Shown in pieces: positions 17,420 to 25,932 of a stretch of DNA of 64,000 bases. The notes beneath the pieces are model-generated. The model was not told the DNA's origin. It did no database searches and saw only the letters and a list, made by a program, of their open reading frames with translations. The stretch is taken from the NCBI RefSeq assembly GCF_014076415.1, contig NZ_CP043568.1, positions 5,394,001 through 5,458,000 on the forward strand, written 5' to 3'. A program made the position numbers and the translations under genes. Numbering within the stretch: position 1 is the stretch's first letter; each line of letters starts with the position of its first letter. Source of the DNA: Comamonas testosteroni (GTDB lineage: Bacteria; Pseudomonadota; Gammaproteobacteria; Burkholderiales; Burkholderiaceae_C).

Positions 17420-18037
17420 TCAGCTACTGGCCTTCACCAGTTTTTCATAGGCTTTGAGAGTGCCGGGGGCTATAGACTGCAGCACTTGCTCATAGGCCGT
17501 CTTGTGACGCGCCAGCAAGCGCATGGAGGCAACGGTGCGGCTGCGGCAGAACCAGTGGCAGGTGTGTTGCATCAGCATAAGCTCGGCTGTCATGGTGAAA
17601 GCTCGGCGCTTGCGCTCTTCCTCGTCAGTCGCATCCCCCACACGGGCAGCCGCCAGTGCCTGGGCATGAAGCTTCATGGTCTCGCGCACATCCATGGTGG
17701 CCGACGGCAAAACCCGAGCCATATAGGGCAACGCCAGCGGCAGGGTGCTTGCACGCGTCTGCTCGGCCGGCAAGGTGGCGAATTCATCCGCAAAACGCTG
17801 AAACTGGCTCACCAGACTGCTCTCGGTATTGGCCAGCACGGGCCAGATCTGTTCACGCCTTTGCGCATCCTTCTCGCCGATGACACGCAAATATCCCTCC
17901 ATCAGATTGGCCATGAGCTTCTCGATCTGAAAGCGTGCCAGATGCTGCGCCAGAAGCTGGGTGTGCTGACGCTGCTCCTGCTTCTTGAGCACGTAGAGCA
18001 CGGTGGTGACAATGATGGCGAGCGTTAGAAAATCCAT
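17420..18037 (-). CDS. Hypothetical membrane-anchored protein
   Basis: 205 aa, not recognised. One N-terminal hydrophobic helix (DFLTLAIIVTTVLYVL) is followed by a charged, likely coiled segment (KKQEQRQHTQLLAQHLARFQ) and a helical domain rich in Ala, Arg and Glu. No enzyme motif was seen. The start at 18037 fits a cytoplasm-facing anchored protein; the long upstream extension in this frame reads through the divergent aminopeptidase and is discarded. The two divergent starts are only 30 bases apart. Confidence 0.6.
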   Translation of the reverse strand: MDFLTLAIIVTTVLYVLKKQEQRQHTQLLAQHLARFQIEKLMANLMEGYLRVIGEKDAQRREQIWPVLANTESSLVSQFQRFADEFATLPAEQTRASTLPLALPYMARVLPSATMDVRETMKLHAQALAAARVGDATDEEERKRRAFTMTAELMLMQHTCHWFCRSRTVASMRLLARHKTAYEQVLQSIAPGTLKAYEKLVKASS

Positions 18038-18067
18038 GAAGCGAAACCAGACAGGCGGACAAGCGCA

Positions 18068-19261
18068 ATGAGAAAAAGGATGAGTGTAGTCAGCCTGAGG
18101 GCTTTGCTGGGAATTAGTGCCGCAATTGCAGGCCTGACGGGCTGCAGCAGCGCCGGCTATTACTGGCAGGGTTTCAAGGGACAGATGCAGATTCTTCAGG
18201 CCGCACGGCCTATTGATGAATGGCTCGCCGAGGAAAGTACCTCCGCAGGACTGCGTCAGCGCCTGCAGACCGCGCAACAGATGCGCCGCTTCGCCAGCCG
18301 GGAGCTGGCTCTGCCCGACAACGCCAGCTACACCCGCTACGCTCAGCTGCAGCGCCCGTTTGCGGTCTGGAACGTGGTGGCGGCCCCGGCCTACAGCCTG
18401 GAGATGCACCAATGGTGCTTTCCCGTCACCGGCTGCATTGCCTACCGAGGCTACTTCAGCAAGAGCGACGCACAGGTGCAGGCACTAACGCTTCAGTCCC
18501 AGGGTTTGGAAACCAGCGTCTATGGCGTGCCTGCCTACTCCACGCTAGGCTATCTGAACTGGCTGGGCGGCGATCCCTTGCTCAGCACCTTCACCTCCTG
18601 GCAGGAGGGTGACTTTGCCGGCCTGCTGTTCCACGAACTGGCCCACCAGTTGCTGTATGTGAAGAATGACACGGCCTTCAACGAATCCTTTGCCACCACG
18701 GTGGAACGCATGGCCACCCCCTTGTGGCTGCACAGCCATGCCAGCGCCGCCACGCAACAACGCTGGCAACAGAGCCTGCAGCGGCGAGAGCTATGGCAGC
18801 AGCTGACGCGCGAGACCCGTCAGCGCCTGCAACAGATTTATGAGCAGAAAAATACTGAAGCCTTTGATGCCAAAGTGCTGGAAGCCATCAAAAGCAAAGT
18901 ATTTGACGAATTCCGCGCCACTTATGCGCAGCTCAGGGCGCAATGGATTACCACTGACGAGCCCCTGCTGACCAGCCTCGCCCTGCGCGAGCAGTATTAC
19001 CGGCGCCTGGCCCAGACCGATGAATGGGTGGCCCAGGCCAACAACGCCAGTTTTGGAGCCCTGGCCGCCTATGACGACTGGGTGCCGGCCATGACTCGCT
19101 GGTGGCAGCAACTGCGCGGCGAAGGCCCGGCCACTCCCGAGACCTGGCGCGGCTTCTATGCCCAGATGCGCGAGCTGGCAGCCTTGCCTGCTGAAGAGCG
19201 CAAGCTGCGGCTATGTGCCCAATGGGGAGAAGCTGCAAAAACAGCGACTCAGTGCCAATAA
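18068..19261 (+). CDS. Predicted aminopeptidase, lipoprotein (zinc metallopeptidase, Aminopep family)
   Basis: 397 aa. A lipoprotein signal (LLGISAAIAGLTGC, lipobox LTGC with Cys near 26) predicts a periplasmic, membrane-tethered enzyme. The zinc site is LLFHELAHQLLY (HExxH near residue 196), with the downstream glutamate helix FNESFATTVE. Conserved WCFPVTGCIAYRGYF matches the family of putative aminopeptidases. Length is normal. Divergent from the small anchored protein; the substrate is unknown. Confidence 0.87.
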   Translation: MRKRMSVVSLRALLGISAAIAGLTGCSSAGYYWQGFKGQMQILQAARPIDEWLAEESTSAGLRQRLQTAQQMRRFASRELALPDNASYTRYAQLQRPFAVWNVVAAPAYSLEMHQWCFPVTGCIAYRGYFSKSDAQVQALTLQSQGLETSVYGVPAYSTLGYLNWLGGDPLLSTFTSWQEGDFAGLLFHELAHQLLYVKNDTAFNESFATTVERMATPLWLHSHASAATQQRWQQSLQRRELWQQLTRETRQRLQQIYEQKNTEAFDAKVLEAIKSKVFDEFRATYAQLRAQWITTDEPLLTSLALREQYYRRLAQTDEWVAQANNASFGALAAYDDWVPAMTRWWQQLRGEGPATPETWRGFYAQMRELAALPAEERKLRLCAQWGEAAKTATQCQ

Positions 19262-19304
19262 ATACCTCAAATTGGTATAAAACAATTTTTTACAAGGGTT
19301 AACC

Positions 19305-19310
19305 ATGTAG
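19305..19310 (+). other. Start-stop codon pair (ATG TAG) overlapping a Shine-Dalgarno sequence
   Basis: AACC-ATG-TAG-GAGG: an ATG immediately followed by TAG, in frame with the downstream transferase, with AGGAGG at 19309-19314. The frame stays open from 19311 but offers no ATG, only TTG 19365 or GTG 19377. Either a regulatory minimal ORF, a mutated start region, or coincidence. Confidence 0.4.
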
Positions 19311-19364
19311 GAGGCTTCAGCGGTTTTTAAGAAAGTCCCGCCAGACTTCTCCGATACCTATTTT

Positions 19365-21062
19365 TTGCCGTCTGCTGTGGCCACCAAAGACTCCGTTTCT
19401 GCCCCATTTTTCAAGGGGCTTTTTCAACCTCGCACGCCTCAGTTCATCGCTCTGGCCCTGGCCATCTGGCTGACACTGACGGCCAACTGGGCCCTATGGC
19501 TGCGCCTGCCTTCCCTGGATGGCTATCACGGCAGTCTGGCCCTGCTGGCCCTGCGGGTTGTGCCGCTGGTGCTGGGCGCCAGCCTTCTGCTGACCTCTTT
19601 GTTTGCCTGGCCGCGCTTTACCAAGCCGCTCTGGGTTGCGCTGCTGCTGGTGGCGGCCAGTTCCCAGTACTTCATGGTCAGCTACGGCACCGTGATGGAC
19701 AAGGGCATGATTCACAACATCCTGCAGACCGATGCCCGCGAAAGCTCGGACTTGTTCAACATCAAGCTGCTGGCCGAGGTGTTGATCATCGCCATACTGC
19801 CAGCCATCTGGCTGTGGAAAACCCCGCTCAAACGCGCCAACAGCGTCTGGCGCAATATGCTGCGTACCGCCTTGCTGCTGCTGGGCGGCATTGCCCTGAT
19901 AGCCGCATCGCTGGCCGTTTCGTACCGCGATCTGGCCCCCGTGGTGCGCAACAATCTTTGGCTGCGCTACATGATCAACCCGATCAACCCCGTGCTCTCG
20001 GCCGCATCCGTGGCGCTGGACCCCATACTCAACAAGCCCAAGCCCTTTGTCAGCATCACGGGTGGCGCAGCTCTGGGTGCCAGCTATGCCGCAGTCCAGA
20101 AACCGCCGCTGCTGGTACTGGTGGTTGGCGAGACGGCACGCTCAAAGAACTTCAGCCTCAACGGTTATGAGCGCGATACCAACCCCGAGCTGGCCAAGCG
20201 CGATGTGCTGAGCTGGCGTAACGCCCGCTCCTGCGGCACCAGCACCCGCGAATCGGTGCCCTGCATGTTCTCCAACCTGGGCCGCGAAGGCTTTTACGCC
20301 TCCAAGGTCGAGCATGACAACCTGCTCGACGTACTGCAGGCCGCCGGACTGGCCGTGCTTTGGGTGGACAACCAGGCAGGCTGCAAAGGCGTGTGCAAGC
20401 GCATCCCCATGGCCGATACCGCCGACAGCGTGAATACGCCGGCCGGCAAGGCGCTGTGCGCCCAGGATGGCGAATGCCTGGATGCCCTGCTGCTCAGCGG
20501 CCTGGACGAGCGCATCGCCAAGCTGGACCCCGCACGCCGCGCAAAGGGCCTGGTACTGGTCATGCACCAGATGGGCAGTCACGGCCCCGAGTATTTCAAG
20601 CGCTCCACTGCAGATCTCAAGGCTTTCAAGCCCGAGTGCGCCACCAATGCCCTGTCCAGTTGCTCGCAACAAAGCGTGGTCAATGTCTACGACAACTCCA
20701 TTCGCTATACCGACCACTTCCTGGCCCAGACCATAGACTGGCTCAAGACCCAGCAAAACCAGTTTGAAACCGGCATGTTCTACATGTCCGACCATGGCGA
20801 ATCGCTGGGCGAGCTCGGTGTCTATCTGCACGGCATGCCTTACGCCATGGCGCCCGACGATCAGAAACATGTGCCCATGATTGCCTGGCTGGGAACGCTG
20901 GGGGCTCGCACCGGCTTGAATCAGGCCTGCCTGAGCAAGACGCTGGATCAGCCGCTCTCGCACGACAACCTGTTCCATACGGTAATGGGTTTGATGGATG
21001 TCACCTCGCCAACCTACAAGCAGCCTCTGGATGCATTTGCCAGCTGCCGCACGGCCAGCTAG
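19365..21062 (+). CDS. eptA: Phosphoethanolamine-lipid A transferase (EptA family)
   Basis: Inner-membrane enzyme with a periplasmic catalytic domain that adds phosphoethanolamine to lipid A and lowers surface charge. About 565 aa. Five N-terminal helices (e.g. IALALAIWLTLTANWALWL), then the sulfatase-fold domain: metal site VVGETARSKNFSLNGYER, nucleophile region SCGTSTRESVPCMF (catalytic Thr in GTS), and the DHGESLGELGVYLHG metal loop. The start is uncertain: TTG 19365 lacks a ribosome site, while a strong AGGAGG lies 50 bases upstream with no usable ATG in between. Monocistronic, with a perfect terminator after it. Confidence 0.92.
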   Translation: MPSAVATKDSVSAPFFKGLFQPRTPQFIALALAIWLTLTANWALWLRLPSLDGYHGSLALLALRVVPLVLGASLLLTSLFAWPRFTKPLWVALLLVAASSQYFMVSYGTVMDKGMIHNILQTDARESSDLFNIKLLAEVLIIAILPAIWLWKTPLKRANSVWRNMLRTALLLLGGIALIAASLAVSYRDLAPVVRNNLWLRYMINPINPVLSAASVALDPILNKPKPFVSITGGAALGASYAAVQKPPLLVLVVGETARSKNFSLNGYERDTNPELAKRDVLSWRNARSCGTSTRESVPCMFSNLGREGFYASKVEHDNLLDVLQAAGLAVLWVDNQAGCKGVCKRIPMADTADSVNTPAGKALCAQDGECLDALLLSGLDERIAKLDPARRAKGLVLVMHQMGSHGPEYFKRSTADLKAFKPECATNALSSCSQQSVVNVYDNSIRYTDHFLAQTIDWLKTQQNQFETGMFYMSDHGESLGELGVYLHGMPYAMAPDDQKHVPMIAWLGTLGARTGLNQACLSKTLDQPLSHDNLFHTVMGLMDVTSPTYKQPLDAFASCRTAS

Positions 21063-21080
21063 GCATTGACTGCGAAGCAC

Positions 21081-21119
21081 AAAAAGGCCAGCCGGATCGA
21101 TGATCCGGCTGGCCTTTTT
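21081..21119. terminator. Bidirectional rho-independent terminator
   Basis: Perfect 18-bp stem: AAAAAGGCCAGCCGGATC (21081-21098) and its complement (21102-21119) around loop GAT. It separates the convergent transferase and ABC permease genes. Confidence 0.95.
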
Positions 21120-21160
21120 CGTTCTCAGGAGCAGCGTTGACAGCGCTCAGAAACAATGCA

Positions 21161-21931
21161 TCACTCGCCCTGGGAGCCGCGACGCGCCCAGCCCGTGGTG
21201 TGCTTTTCCAGCAGATTGAACAGTTCGTACATCACCATGGCCATGGCCCCCACCACGATCAGCCCCGCAAAGGCCAGACCCATCTGCATGGAAGAGCCGG
21301 CGGAGACCAGCAGATAGCCGATACCCTCGTTGGCAGCCGTCATCTCGCTGACCGTGGTGCCGACGAAGGCCAGCGTGATTGCGACCTTGAGCGAGCCGTA
21401 GAAATACGGCAGGGAACGCGGCAGGCCGACCTTGATCAGCACGTCCCAGCGCTTGGCCCCCAGCACGCGCAGCACATCCTCCAGCTCGGGCTCCAGCGTG
21501 GCCAGACCCGTGGCGATATTGACCATGATGGGGAAAAAGCTGATCAGAAAGGCCGTGAGAATGGCCGGGCCCGCGCCGATGCCGAACCAGACCACCAGAA
21601 TCGGCACGAACGCTGCCTTGGGCAGGGCGTTGAAGGCCGTCATCAGCGGATAGAACGCCGCATAGGCCAGGCGCGAGGAGCCGATCAGAAACCCCAGCAG
21701 CACGCCCACCACGATCGCCAGTGCAAAGCCCGCCATCGTCACCCAATAGGTGCGCCAGGCATGCATGGCAATCGTGCCCGCAAACTCATAGAGCTGATGG
21801 CCTATGGCCCAGGGGCTGGGGAAGATGAATTCCGAAACGCCGAAACCCGAACAGATGATCTGCCAGAGCAGGACGATCAGCAGCAACAGCAGCCAGGGTG
21901 CCCAGCGCTCGGCGGTTTTTTGATGTTTCAT
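21161..21931 (-). CDS. ABC transporter permease (NMT1/SsuC/TauC type)
   Basis: Inner-membrane permease, 256 aa, about six helices. The BPD docking loop is ATGLATLEPELEDVLRVLGA, followed by KRWDVLIKVGLPRSLPYFYG and the C-terminal GIGYLLVSAG signature of the nitrate/sulfonate/taurine/thiamine-pyrimidine group. Last gene of the five-gene minus-strand operon, 8 bases after the ATPase stop. The substrate must be inferred from the binding proteins and enzymes around it. Confidence 0.93.
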   Translation of the reverse strand: MKHQKTAERWAPWLLLLLIVLLWQIICSGFGVSEFIFPSPWAIGHQLYEFAGTIAMHAWRTYWVTMAGFALAIVVGVLLGFLIGSSRLAYAAFYPLMTAFNALPKAAFVPILVVWFGIGAGPAILTAFLISFFPIMVNIATGLATLEPELEDVLRVLGAKRWDVLIKVGLPRSLPYFYGSLKVAITLAFVGTTVSEMTAANEGIGYLLVSAGSSMQMGLAFAGLIVVGAMAMVMYELFNLLEKHTTGWARRGSQGE

Positions 21932-21939
21932 GATGCGCC

Positions 21940-22788
21940 TTATTGAGGAATGGCTGCAGCGGTCTCGGTGCCGCTTTTGCGCAGGGCGCCAATGTGGCCG
22001 CGCAGCTCGTAGACGATGTCCGAGAACTCGGGGGTGTAAGTGAGCTCCAGATCACGCGGTCGCGGCAGGTCGATGTCGCGGCGCACCACGAAGCGACCCG
22101 GGCTTTTGCTCATCACATAGACGGTATCGGCCAGGAACACGCTCTCGCGCAGATCATGCGTGACCAGAATCACATTGAATTTCTGCTCTGCCTGCAGGTC
22201 GCGCAAGATGCACCACAGCTCCTCACGGGTGAAGGCATCGAGCGCGCCAAAGGGTTCGTCGAGCAGCAGCATCTGCGGCTCGTGAATCAGAGCGCGGCAG
22301 ATGCTGGCGCGCTGCTGCATGCCGCCGGACAGCTGCCAGGGGAATTTGCGTTCATAACCCGCGAGTCCGACCTTGCCCAGCAGCTCTATGGCACGCGACT
22401 CGTATTCCTTGCGCTTTTGCTTGAACTGCGAACGGTGCGGCTCCACGATCTCCAGCGGCAGCAGCACATTGTCCAGCGTGGTGCGCCAGGGCAGCAGCGA
22501 GGACGACTGGAACGCCATGCCCGATATCTTGAGGGGCCCTGTCACGCGCTGGCCATCGACCGTGATGCGGCCCATGGACGGCATCTTCAGGCCCGTGGTG
22601 AGCTTCATGAACGTGGACTTTCCACAGCCCGAGGGACCGACGATGGCGATGAACTCGCCACGCTGTACCGTGAGGTTGATGGCCTCCACCGCAAAGTGGT
22701 TGGCCTGCAGCAGCTCTTCGTTATAGGCCAGCCAGACGTCCTTGAATTCGACGAAGGGCCGGGCAGCTTCTGTATCTGATGATTTCAT
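21940..22788 (-). CDS. ABC transporter ATP-binding protein (SsuB/TauB type)
   Basis: 282 aa ATPase partner of the permease. Walker A GPSGCGKST near residue 53, signature QLSGGMQQRASICRALI, Walker B MLLLDEPFGALDAFT, switch HDLRESVFL. The start MKSSDTEAARPFVEF at 22788 is followed upstream by a family B repeat, so the gap to the binding-protein gene (57 bases) is nearly all repeat. Standard family length. Confidence 0.93.
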   Translation of the reverse strand: MKSSDTEAARPFVEFKDVWLAYNEELLQANHFAVEAINLTVQRGEFIAIVGPSGCGKSTFMKLTTGLKMPSMGRITVDGQRVTGPLKISGMAFQSSSLLPWRTTLDNVLLPLEIVEPHRSQFKQKRKEYESRAIELLGKVGLAGYERKFPWQLSGGMQQRASICRALIHEPQMLLLDEPFGALDAFTREELWCILRDLQAEQKFNVILVTHDLRESVFLADTVYVMSKSPGRFVVRRDIDLPRPRDLELTYTPEFSDIVYELRGHIGALRKSGTETAAAIPQ

Positions 22789-22840
22789 AAAAGCAGGCTG
22801 TAGCGCCCGTCAAAAAAGCGCATCCAGCTATCAATCAATG
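22789..22840 (-). repeat. Dispersed repeat family B, copy 4 (inside the NMT1-type operon)
   Basis: Minus-strand reading: CATTGATTGATAGCTGGATG, CGCTTTTTTGACGGGCGCTA, CAGCCTGCTTTT. GATAGCTG, GCGCTT and GCGCTAxAGCC are the shared blocks. It sits between two co-directional transporter genes. Confidence 0.6.
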
Positions 22841-22845
22841 AGCAA

Positions 22846-23874
22846 TTACTTTTTGGGAAATACGTCGAGATCCGCGACTGGCGGCAGAAAGCGGCCGTTC
22901 CAGAGCGTCTCGGGGTTCACGCGTGTCTTGGTCGCATAGACGTCCGAGATCTGGGACGCCATCAGGGCCATGCGTGTGGGGCTGACCTGGCCAAAGCCTT
23001 CACCACGCGCATCGGCGGTGTTGATCACCGTGTCGATCGCCAGCTGCAGGCGGCGGGTTTCCAGAGCGGTGTTGACGATGCCGTCGCGCTCCTTCACATA
23101 GGCGATGGCGGAGCCGGGGTTGGCCATGACTTCCTTGGCGCCCTTGCTAAAGGCCTTGAGGAAGGCACGCACGGCTTCGGGGTTCTCGCGCACCAGCTTG
23201 GCGCTGGCGATGATGGCGTTGCCATAGAGCTTGACGCCGTTGTCGGCAAACGGCATGACCGCCACATCGGCCGCCTTGACGCCACGAGCCTCCAGGTTCA
23301 GCAGCGAAGTAAAGGTAAAGCCCGTGATGGCATCGATATCGCCGCGCACCAGCATGGTCTCGCGCAGCGGCGGATCCATGGTGGTCCATTGCACATCGCC
23401 GACCTTGTTGGCCTTGGCAAACAGCGGGAAACCGCGCCGCCCGGCATCAAACACCGGTGCTCCGAGCTTCTTGCCTGTCAGATCCGCAGGCTTGGCAATG
23501 GCGCTCTTCTTGAGTGCCATGACCGAGGCCGGCGTGTTGTTGTAGACCATCATCACGGCCACGGGCTTGTCCTTGACATCGGGGTTGTTGGCATGAAACT
23601 CCATGAGCGCGGCCAGATCGGCAAAACCCATGTCGTAAGAGCCCGATGCCACGCGCTGAATCGCACCGCCGGAGCCGCTGCCGGCGTCCACCGTCACATT
23701 CAGACCTGCAGCCTGAAAATAGCCCTTGGCGACAGGTTGCAGAAACAGCGCCGCTGGCCCTTCGAAACGCCAGTCGAGCTGGAATTTGATGGGCGTGGCG
23801 GCAAAGGCAGCAGTGGCGCTGGCAAAGCTGCCCAGGGCCAGAACGGATTGCAGGAACAGGCGCTTGGTTTGCAT
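22846..23874 (-). CDS. NMT1/THI5-like ABC substrate-binding protein 1
   Basis: Periplasmic receptor, 342 aa, with a Sec signal (FLQSVLALGSFASATAAFA). The mature N-terminus TPIKFQLDWRFEGPAALF and the GSGSGGAIQRVASGSYDMGF block are typical of NMT1/THI5-like proteins, which bind pyrimidines, sulfonates or other aromatic solutes. It is a clear paralogue of the second binding protein of this operon (both share GSGS...R.ASG and the LYGNAI.AS segment). Two receptors for one permease/ATPase pair suggest two related ligands. Confidence 0.9.
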   Translation of the reverse strand: MQTKRLFLQSVLALGSFASATAAFAATPIKFQLDWRFEGPAALFLQPVAKGYFQAAGLNVTVDAGSGSGGAIQRVASGSYDMGFADLAALMEFHANNPDVKDKPVAVMMVYNNTPASVMALKKSAIAKPADLTGKKLGAPVFDAGRRGFPLFAKANKVGDVQWTTMDPPLRETMLVRGDIDAITGFTFTSLLNLEARGVKAADVAVMPFADNGVKLYGNAIIASAKLVRENPEAVRAFLKAFSKGAKEVMANPGSAIAYVKERDGIVNTALETRRLQLAIDTVINTADARGEGFGQVSPTRMALMASQISDVYATKTRVNPETLWNGRFLPPVADLDVFPKK

Positions 23875-23927
23875 GGTGGCTTCCCTCTCTCTATGTCAAC
23901 GAGTTGTGGTTGGATTCATGTCGGCGC

Positions 23928-24428
23928 TCAGACCTTCCAGGCGCCCTGGTGCGAGCTGCTGGCCTCTTCGATCAAGGCCGGCCCTATGCATTCGATGGCG
24001 TGCGAAGCGGCCTGGAACACATCGCGGCAGGACAGCTCGGCATCCTTCTGGTCGAGCCGCTCGCCGCGGAACACGCGCAGCCGCTCCGCATCGATGCCAT
24101 AGACCACGCGGCCAATGGCGGACCAGAAGATCGCGCCGGCACACATCACGCAGGGCTCGGCAGACGAGTACAGCGTGGCGCCCACCAGTTCATCGCGTGA
24201 ATGCAAGGGGCTGGCCAGGCGGATGGCGGACAGCTCGGCATGGGCCGTGCAATCGCCGCTCTCGCCGTTGGCATTGCTGGCCTCGGCCAGAACACGCCCG
24301 TCGGCAGCCACGATCAGCGCACCAAACGGCCGGTTGCCGCGCTCGCGCGCCGTATCCGCTAGCGCAATGGCTTCGCGCAAATAGCGACCATCGGTGTCAT
24401 TCAAGGCCTGGGCTGGAGGCAAGGACAT
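23928..24428 (-). CDS. Nucleoside/base deaminase (cytidine-deaminase-like, GuaD/TadA type)
   Basis: Zinc hydrolase of 166 aa that removes an amino group from a purine or pyrimidine. The zinc motifs are complete: CTAHAELSAIRLA (HAE) and SSAEPCVMCAGAIFWS (PCxxC). The N-terminal NRPFGALIVAADGRVLAEA resembles small guanine/cytosine deaminases more than tRNA TadA. ATG 24428 is chosen for the strong GAGGAGGAATCAACC before it. It lies between the two binding-protein genes, 13 bases after the first. Its place in the operon argues that the transported ligand, or a product of it, is an aminated nucleobase-like ring (inference). Confidence 0.87.
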   Translation of the reverse strand: MSLPPAQALNDTDGRYLREAIALADTARERGNRPFGALIVAADGRVLAEASNANGESGDCTAHAELSAIRLASPLHSRDELVGATLYSSAEPCVMCAGAIFWSAIGRVVYGIDAERLRVFRGERLDQKDAELSCRDVFQAASHAIECIGPALIEEASSSHQGAWKV

Positions 24429-24441
24429 GGTTGATTCCTCC

Positions 24442-25458
24442 TCAGACCTTGAGCATGCGGGCCGACCTGGCGGGCAGCATGCTGCTGTTGAACAGTGCGT
24501 CGGCAGATGGCGTGGTCTTGAGCGCAAAGGTCTGCACCACACTGTCCAGCTGCTGCTCCATCAAACGCTTGCTGAAGTCGCCCAGTCCATGGCTTTTCGT
24601 GTCTGCCGCGGCCACGTACTGTGCGGTGATGGACCAGCGCTCCAGCTCCAGCTTTTCATCGAGAATCGACTCACGCTGGCGCACGGCGGCAATGCCTGCT
24701 GCGGGGTTGGCAAGGCATTCCACAATCGCACGGTTGGTGGCGCGCAGGAAAGCGGCCACGACCTGCGGCTTCTCGGCGATCAGCTGGCTGGACGCGAGAA
24801 TCGCATTGCCATACAGATGAACGCCTGCATCGCTGTAGCGCAGTATGGAAAGCTCCTCGGGCCTGAGGCGCGCAAACAGCGACACCGCCGAGTCATGGAA
24901 GTAGGTGGCGGCATCCACATCGCCACGCACCATGACGTTGTCTCGTGCCGAGAACTCCGTTGTCGACCAGGCAAACAGATCGGCGGGCAGGTTCTTGCGC
25001 CGCGCCACCATGGGCCAGGCACGGCGCGTGGACTCCACCGCCGCTGCGGCAACCTTCTTGCCCTTGAGGCTTCCGAAGTCCGAAGTGATGCCCCGGTCCT
25101 TGCGCCCGATGATCACAAAAGGCGCGCGGTTGTAGTACTGGTAGACGGCCTGCACGCGAGGCGTGCCGGCATTCTGCGCATTGAACTCGATCAGCGAGCT
25201 GATATCGCCCAGTCCGAGCTGGTAGGCTCCGCTGGCGATACGAGTAATCGAAGCCACCGAGCCCGACCCTACGTCCAGACTCACATCCAGCCCCTCATCG
25301 CGGTAGTAGCCGTTTTGCTGTGCCAGAAAGAACGGCGCCGTCTGGCCGTTGACGCGGAAATCCAGCGTGAATTTCAGCGGAGTCAGCGACTTGCCCTGGG
25401 CATGGACCCAGGGTGCGCTGCAAAGAGGCAGGGCAGCAAGGAAATGGCGACGTTGCAT
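24442..25458 (-). CDS. NMT1/THI5-like ABC substrate-binding protein 2
   Basis: First gene of the operon, 338 aa. Signal peptide RRHFLAALPLCSAPWVHA; the arginine pair is compatible with Sec or Tat. The mature region starts LTPLKFTLDFRVNGQTAPFF, with GSGSVASITRIASGAYQLGL and HLYGNAILASSQLIAEKP matching the downstream paralogue. ATG 25458 fits the signal peptide; an upstream in-frame extension has no such logic. The promoter lies in the 474-base divergent region shared with the dioxygenase gene. Confidence 0.88.
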   Translation of the reverse strand: MQRRHFLAALPLCSAPWVHAQGKSLTPLKFTLDFRVNGQTAPFFLAQQNGYYRDEGLDVSLDVGSGSVASITRIASGAYQLGLGDISSLIEFNAQNAGTPRVQAVYQYYNRAPFVIIGRKDRGITSDFGSLKGKKVAAAAVESTRRAWPMVARRKNLPADLFAWSTTEFSARDNVMVRGDVDAATYFHDSAVSLFARLRPEELSILRYSDAGVHLYGNAILASSQLIAEKPQVVAAFLRATNRAIVECLANPAAGIAAVRQRESILDEKLELERWSITAQYVAAADTKSHGLGDFSKRLMEQQLDSVVQTFALKTTPSADALFNSSMLPARSARMLKV

Positions 25459-25649
25459 GGCGGAACTCTCAGGTCTCTGGCGACAGGAACGCCAGCAGCA
25501 GCCGCTGCTGACAGGACTTGAGCAATTTCCGGGCACTGCACGCGGATGCAGGCTGAACGCTTCTACTCGTTCAACCATCTAGCAATTGGCGTGCCTGCTT
25601 TTGATTTCCGTTTGTCGGGTATCAACAAGGTGCACGCCCGAGCAGCGCA

Positions 25650-25665
25650 TGCATGGATTCATGCA
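25650..25665. promoter_or_regulatory. Palindrome, candidate enhancer-binding site
   Basis: TGCATGGATTCATGCA: 6-base arms with a 4-base spacer. It is centred ~100 bases upstream of the start expected from the sigma-54 promoter at 25729, the normal place for an enhancer-binding activator. Repeated TGCAC motifs nearby could be further sites. Confidence 0.45.
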
Positions 25666-25728
25666 CGGCAGTGCACCAGTTTGAAGCCATGCACCAAAAC
25701 CAAGAGCACCTGTGCCGTGGTGAATGGC

Positions 25729-25744
25729 TGGCACGCTGCTTGCT
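25729..25744 (+). promoter_or_regulatory. Sigma-54 (-24/-12) promoter for the dioxygenase gene
   Basis: TGGCACGCTGCTTGCT matches the consensus TGGCACG-N4-TTGCW at every fixed position, with the correct GG-to-GC spacing. It points toward the dioxygenase ATG at 25933, leaving a ~175-base leader. Needs an enhancer-binding regulator, none of which is encoded in the window. Confidence 0.7.
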
Positions 25745-25932
25745 GCACTCAAATCAAGAGTAGAAGCGTTCAGCACGGTGCTTCTGACCATCGCCGGTCA
25801 GCAGCTTCGCGGGTCATTGCTCTTGAAGTGGGTGCGGCAGACAGCCGCGCCTGGTATCCACACTTCAGATGCCCGCAGCCCCATGCCCCACTGGCAGCGC
25901 CGGTGCCTGAAGTCATCGCAAGAGAAATTCTT

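Larger units (their letters stand above)
25459..25932. promoter_or_regulatory. Divergent control region between NMT1-type operon and dioxygenase
   Basis: 474 bases without a credible gene. It contains a perfect 17-bp inverted repeat (25552-25568 with 25758-25774), a TGCATG-GATT-CATGCA palindrome (25650-25665), four TGCAC motifs (25630-25693) and a sigma-54 promoter (25729-25744). Base composition is more AT-rich than the flanks. Confidence 0.6.

Noticed and set aside
25521..25536. Sigma-54-like sequence on the minus strand (GTGCCCGGAAATTGCT) for the NMT1-type operon
   Set aside because: Spacing and TTGCT fit, but the invariant GG of the -24 box is TG, so it is too degenerate to annotate.
25459..25560. 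Possible riboswitch (TPP, or the NMT1/xanthine class) in the leader of the second NMT1-like receptor
   Set aside because: CTGAGAG is present, but the other conserved TPP blocks are missing, and I cannot recall the NMT1-motif consensus well enough to call it. A covariance-model search of this leader would decide.
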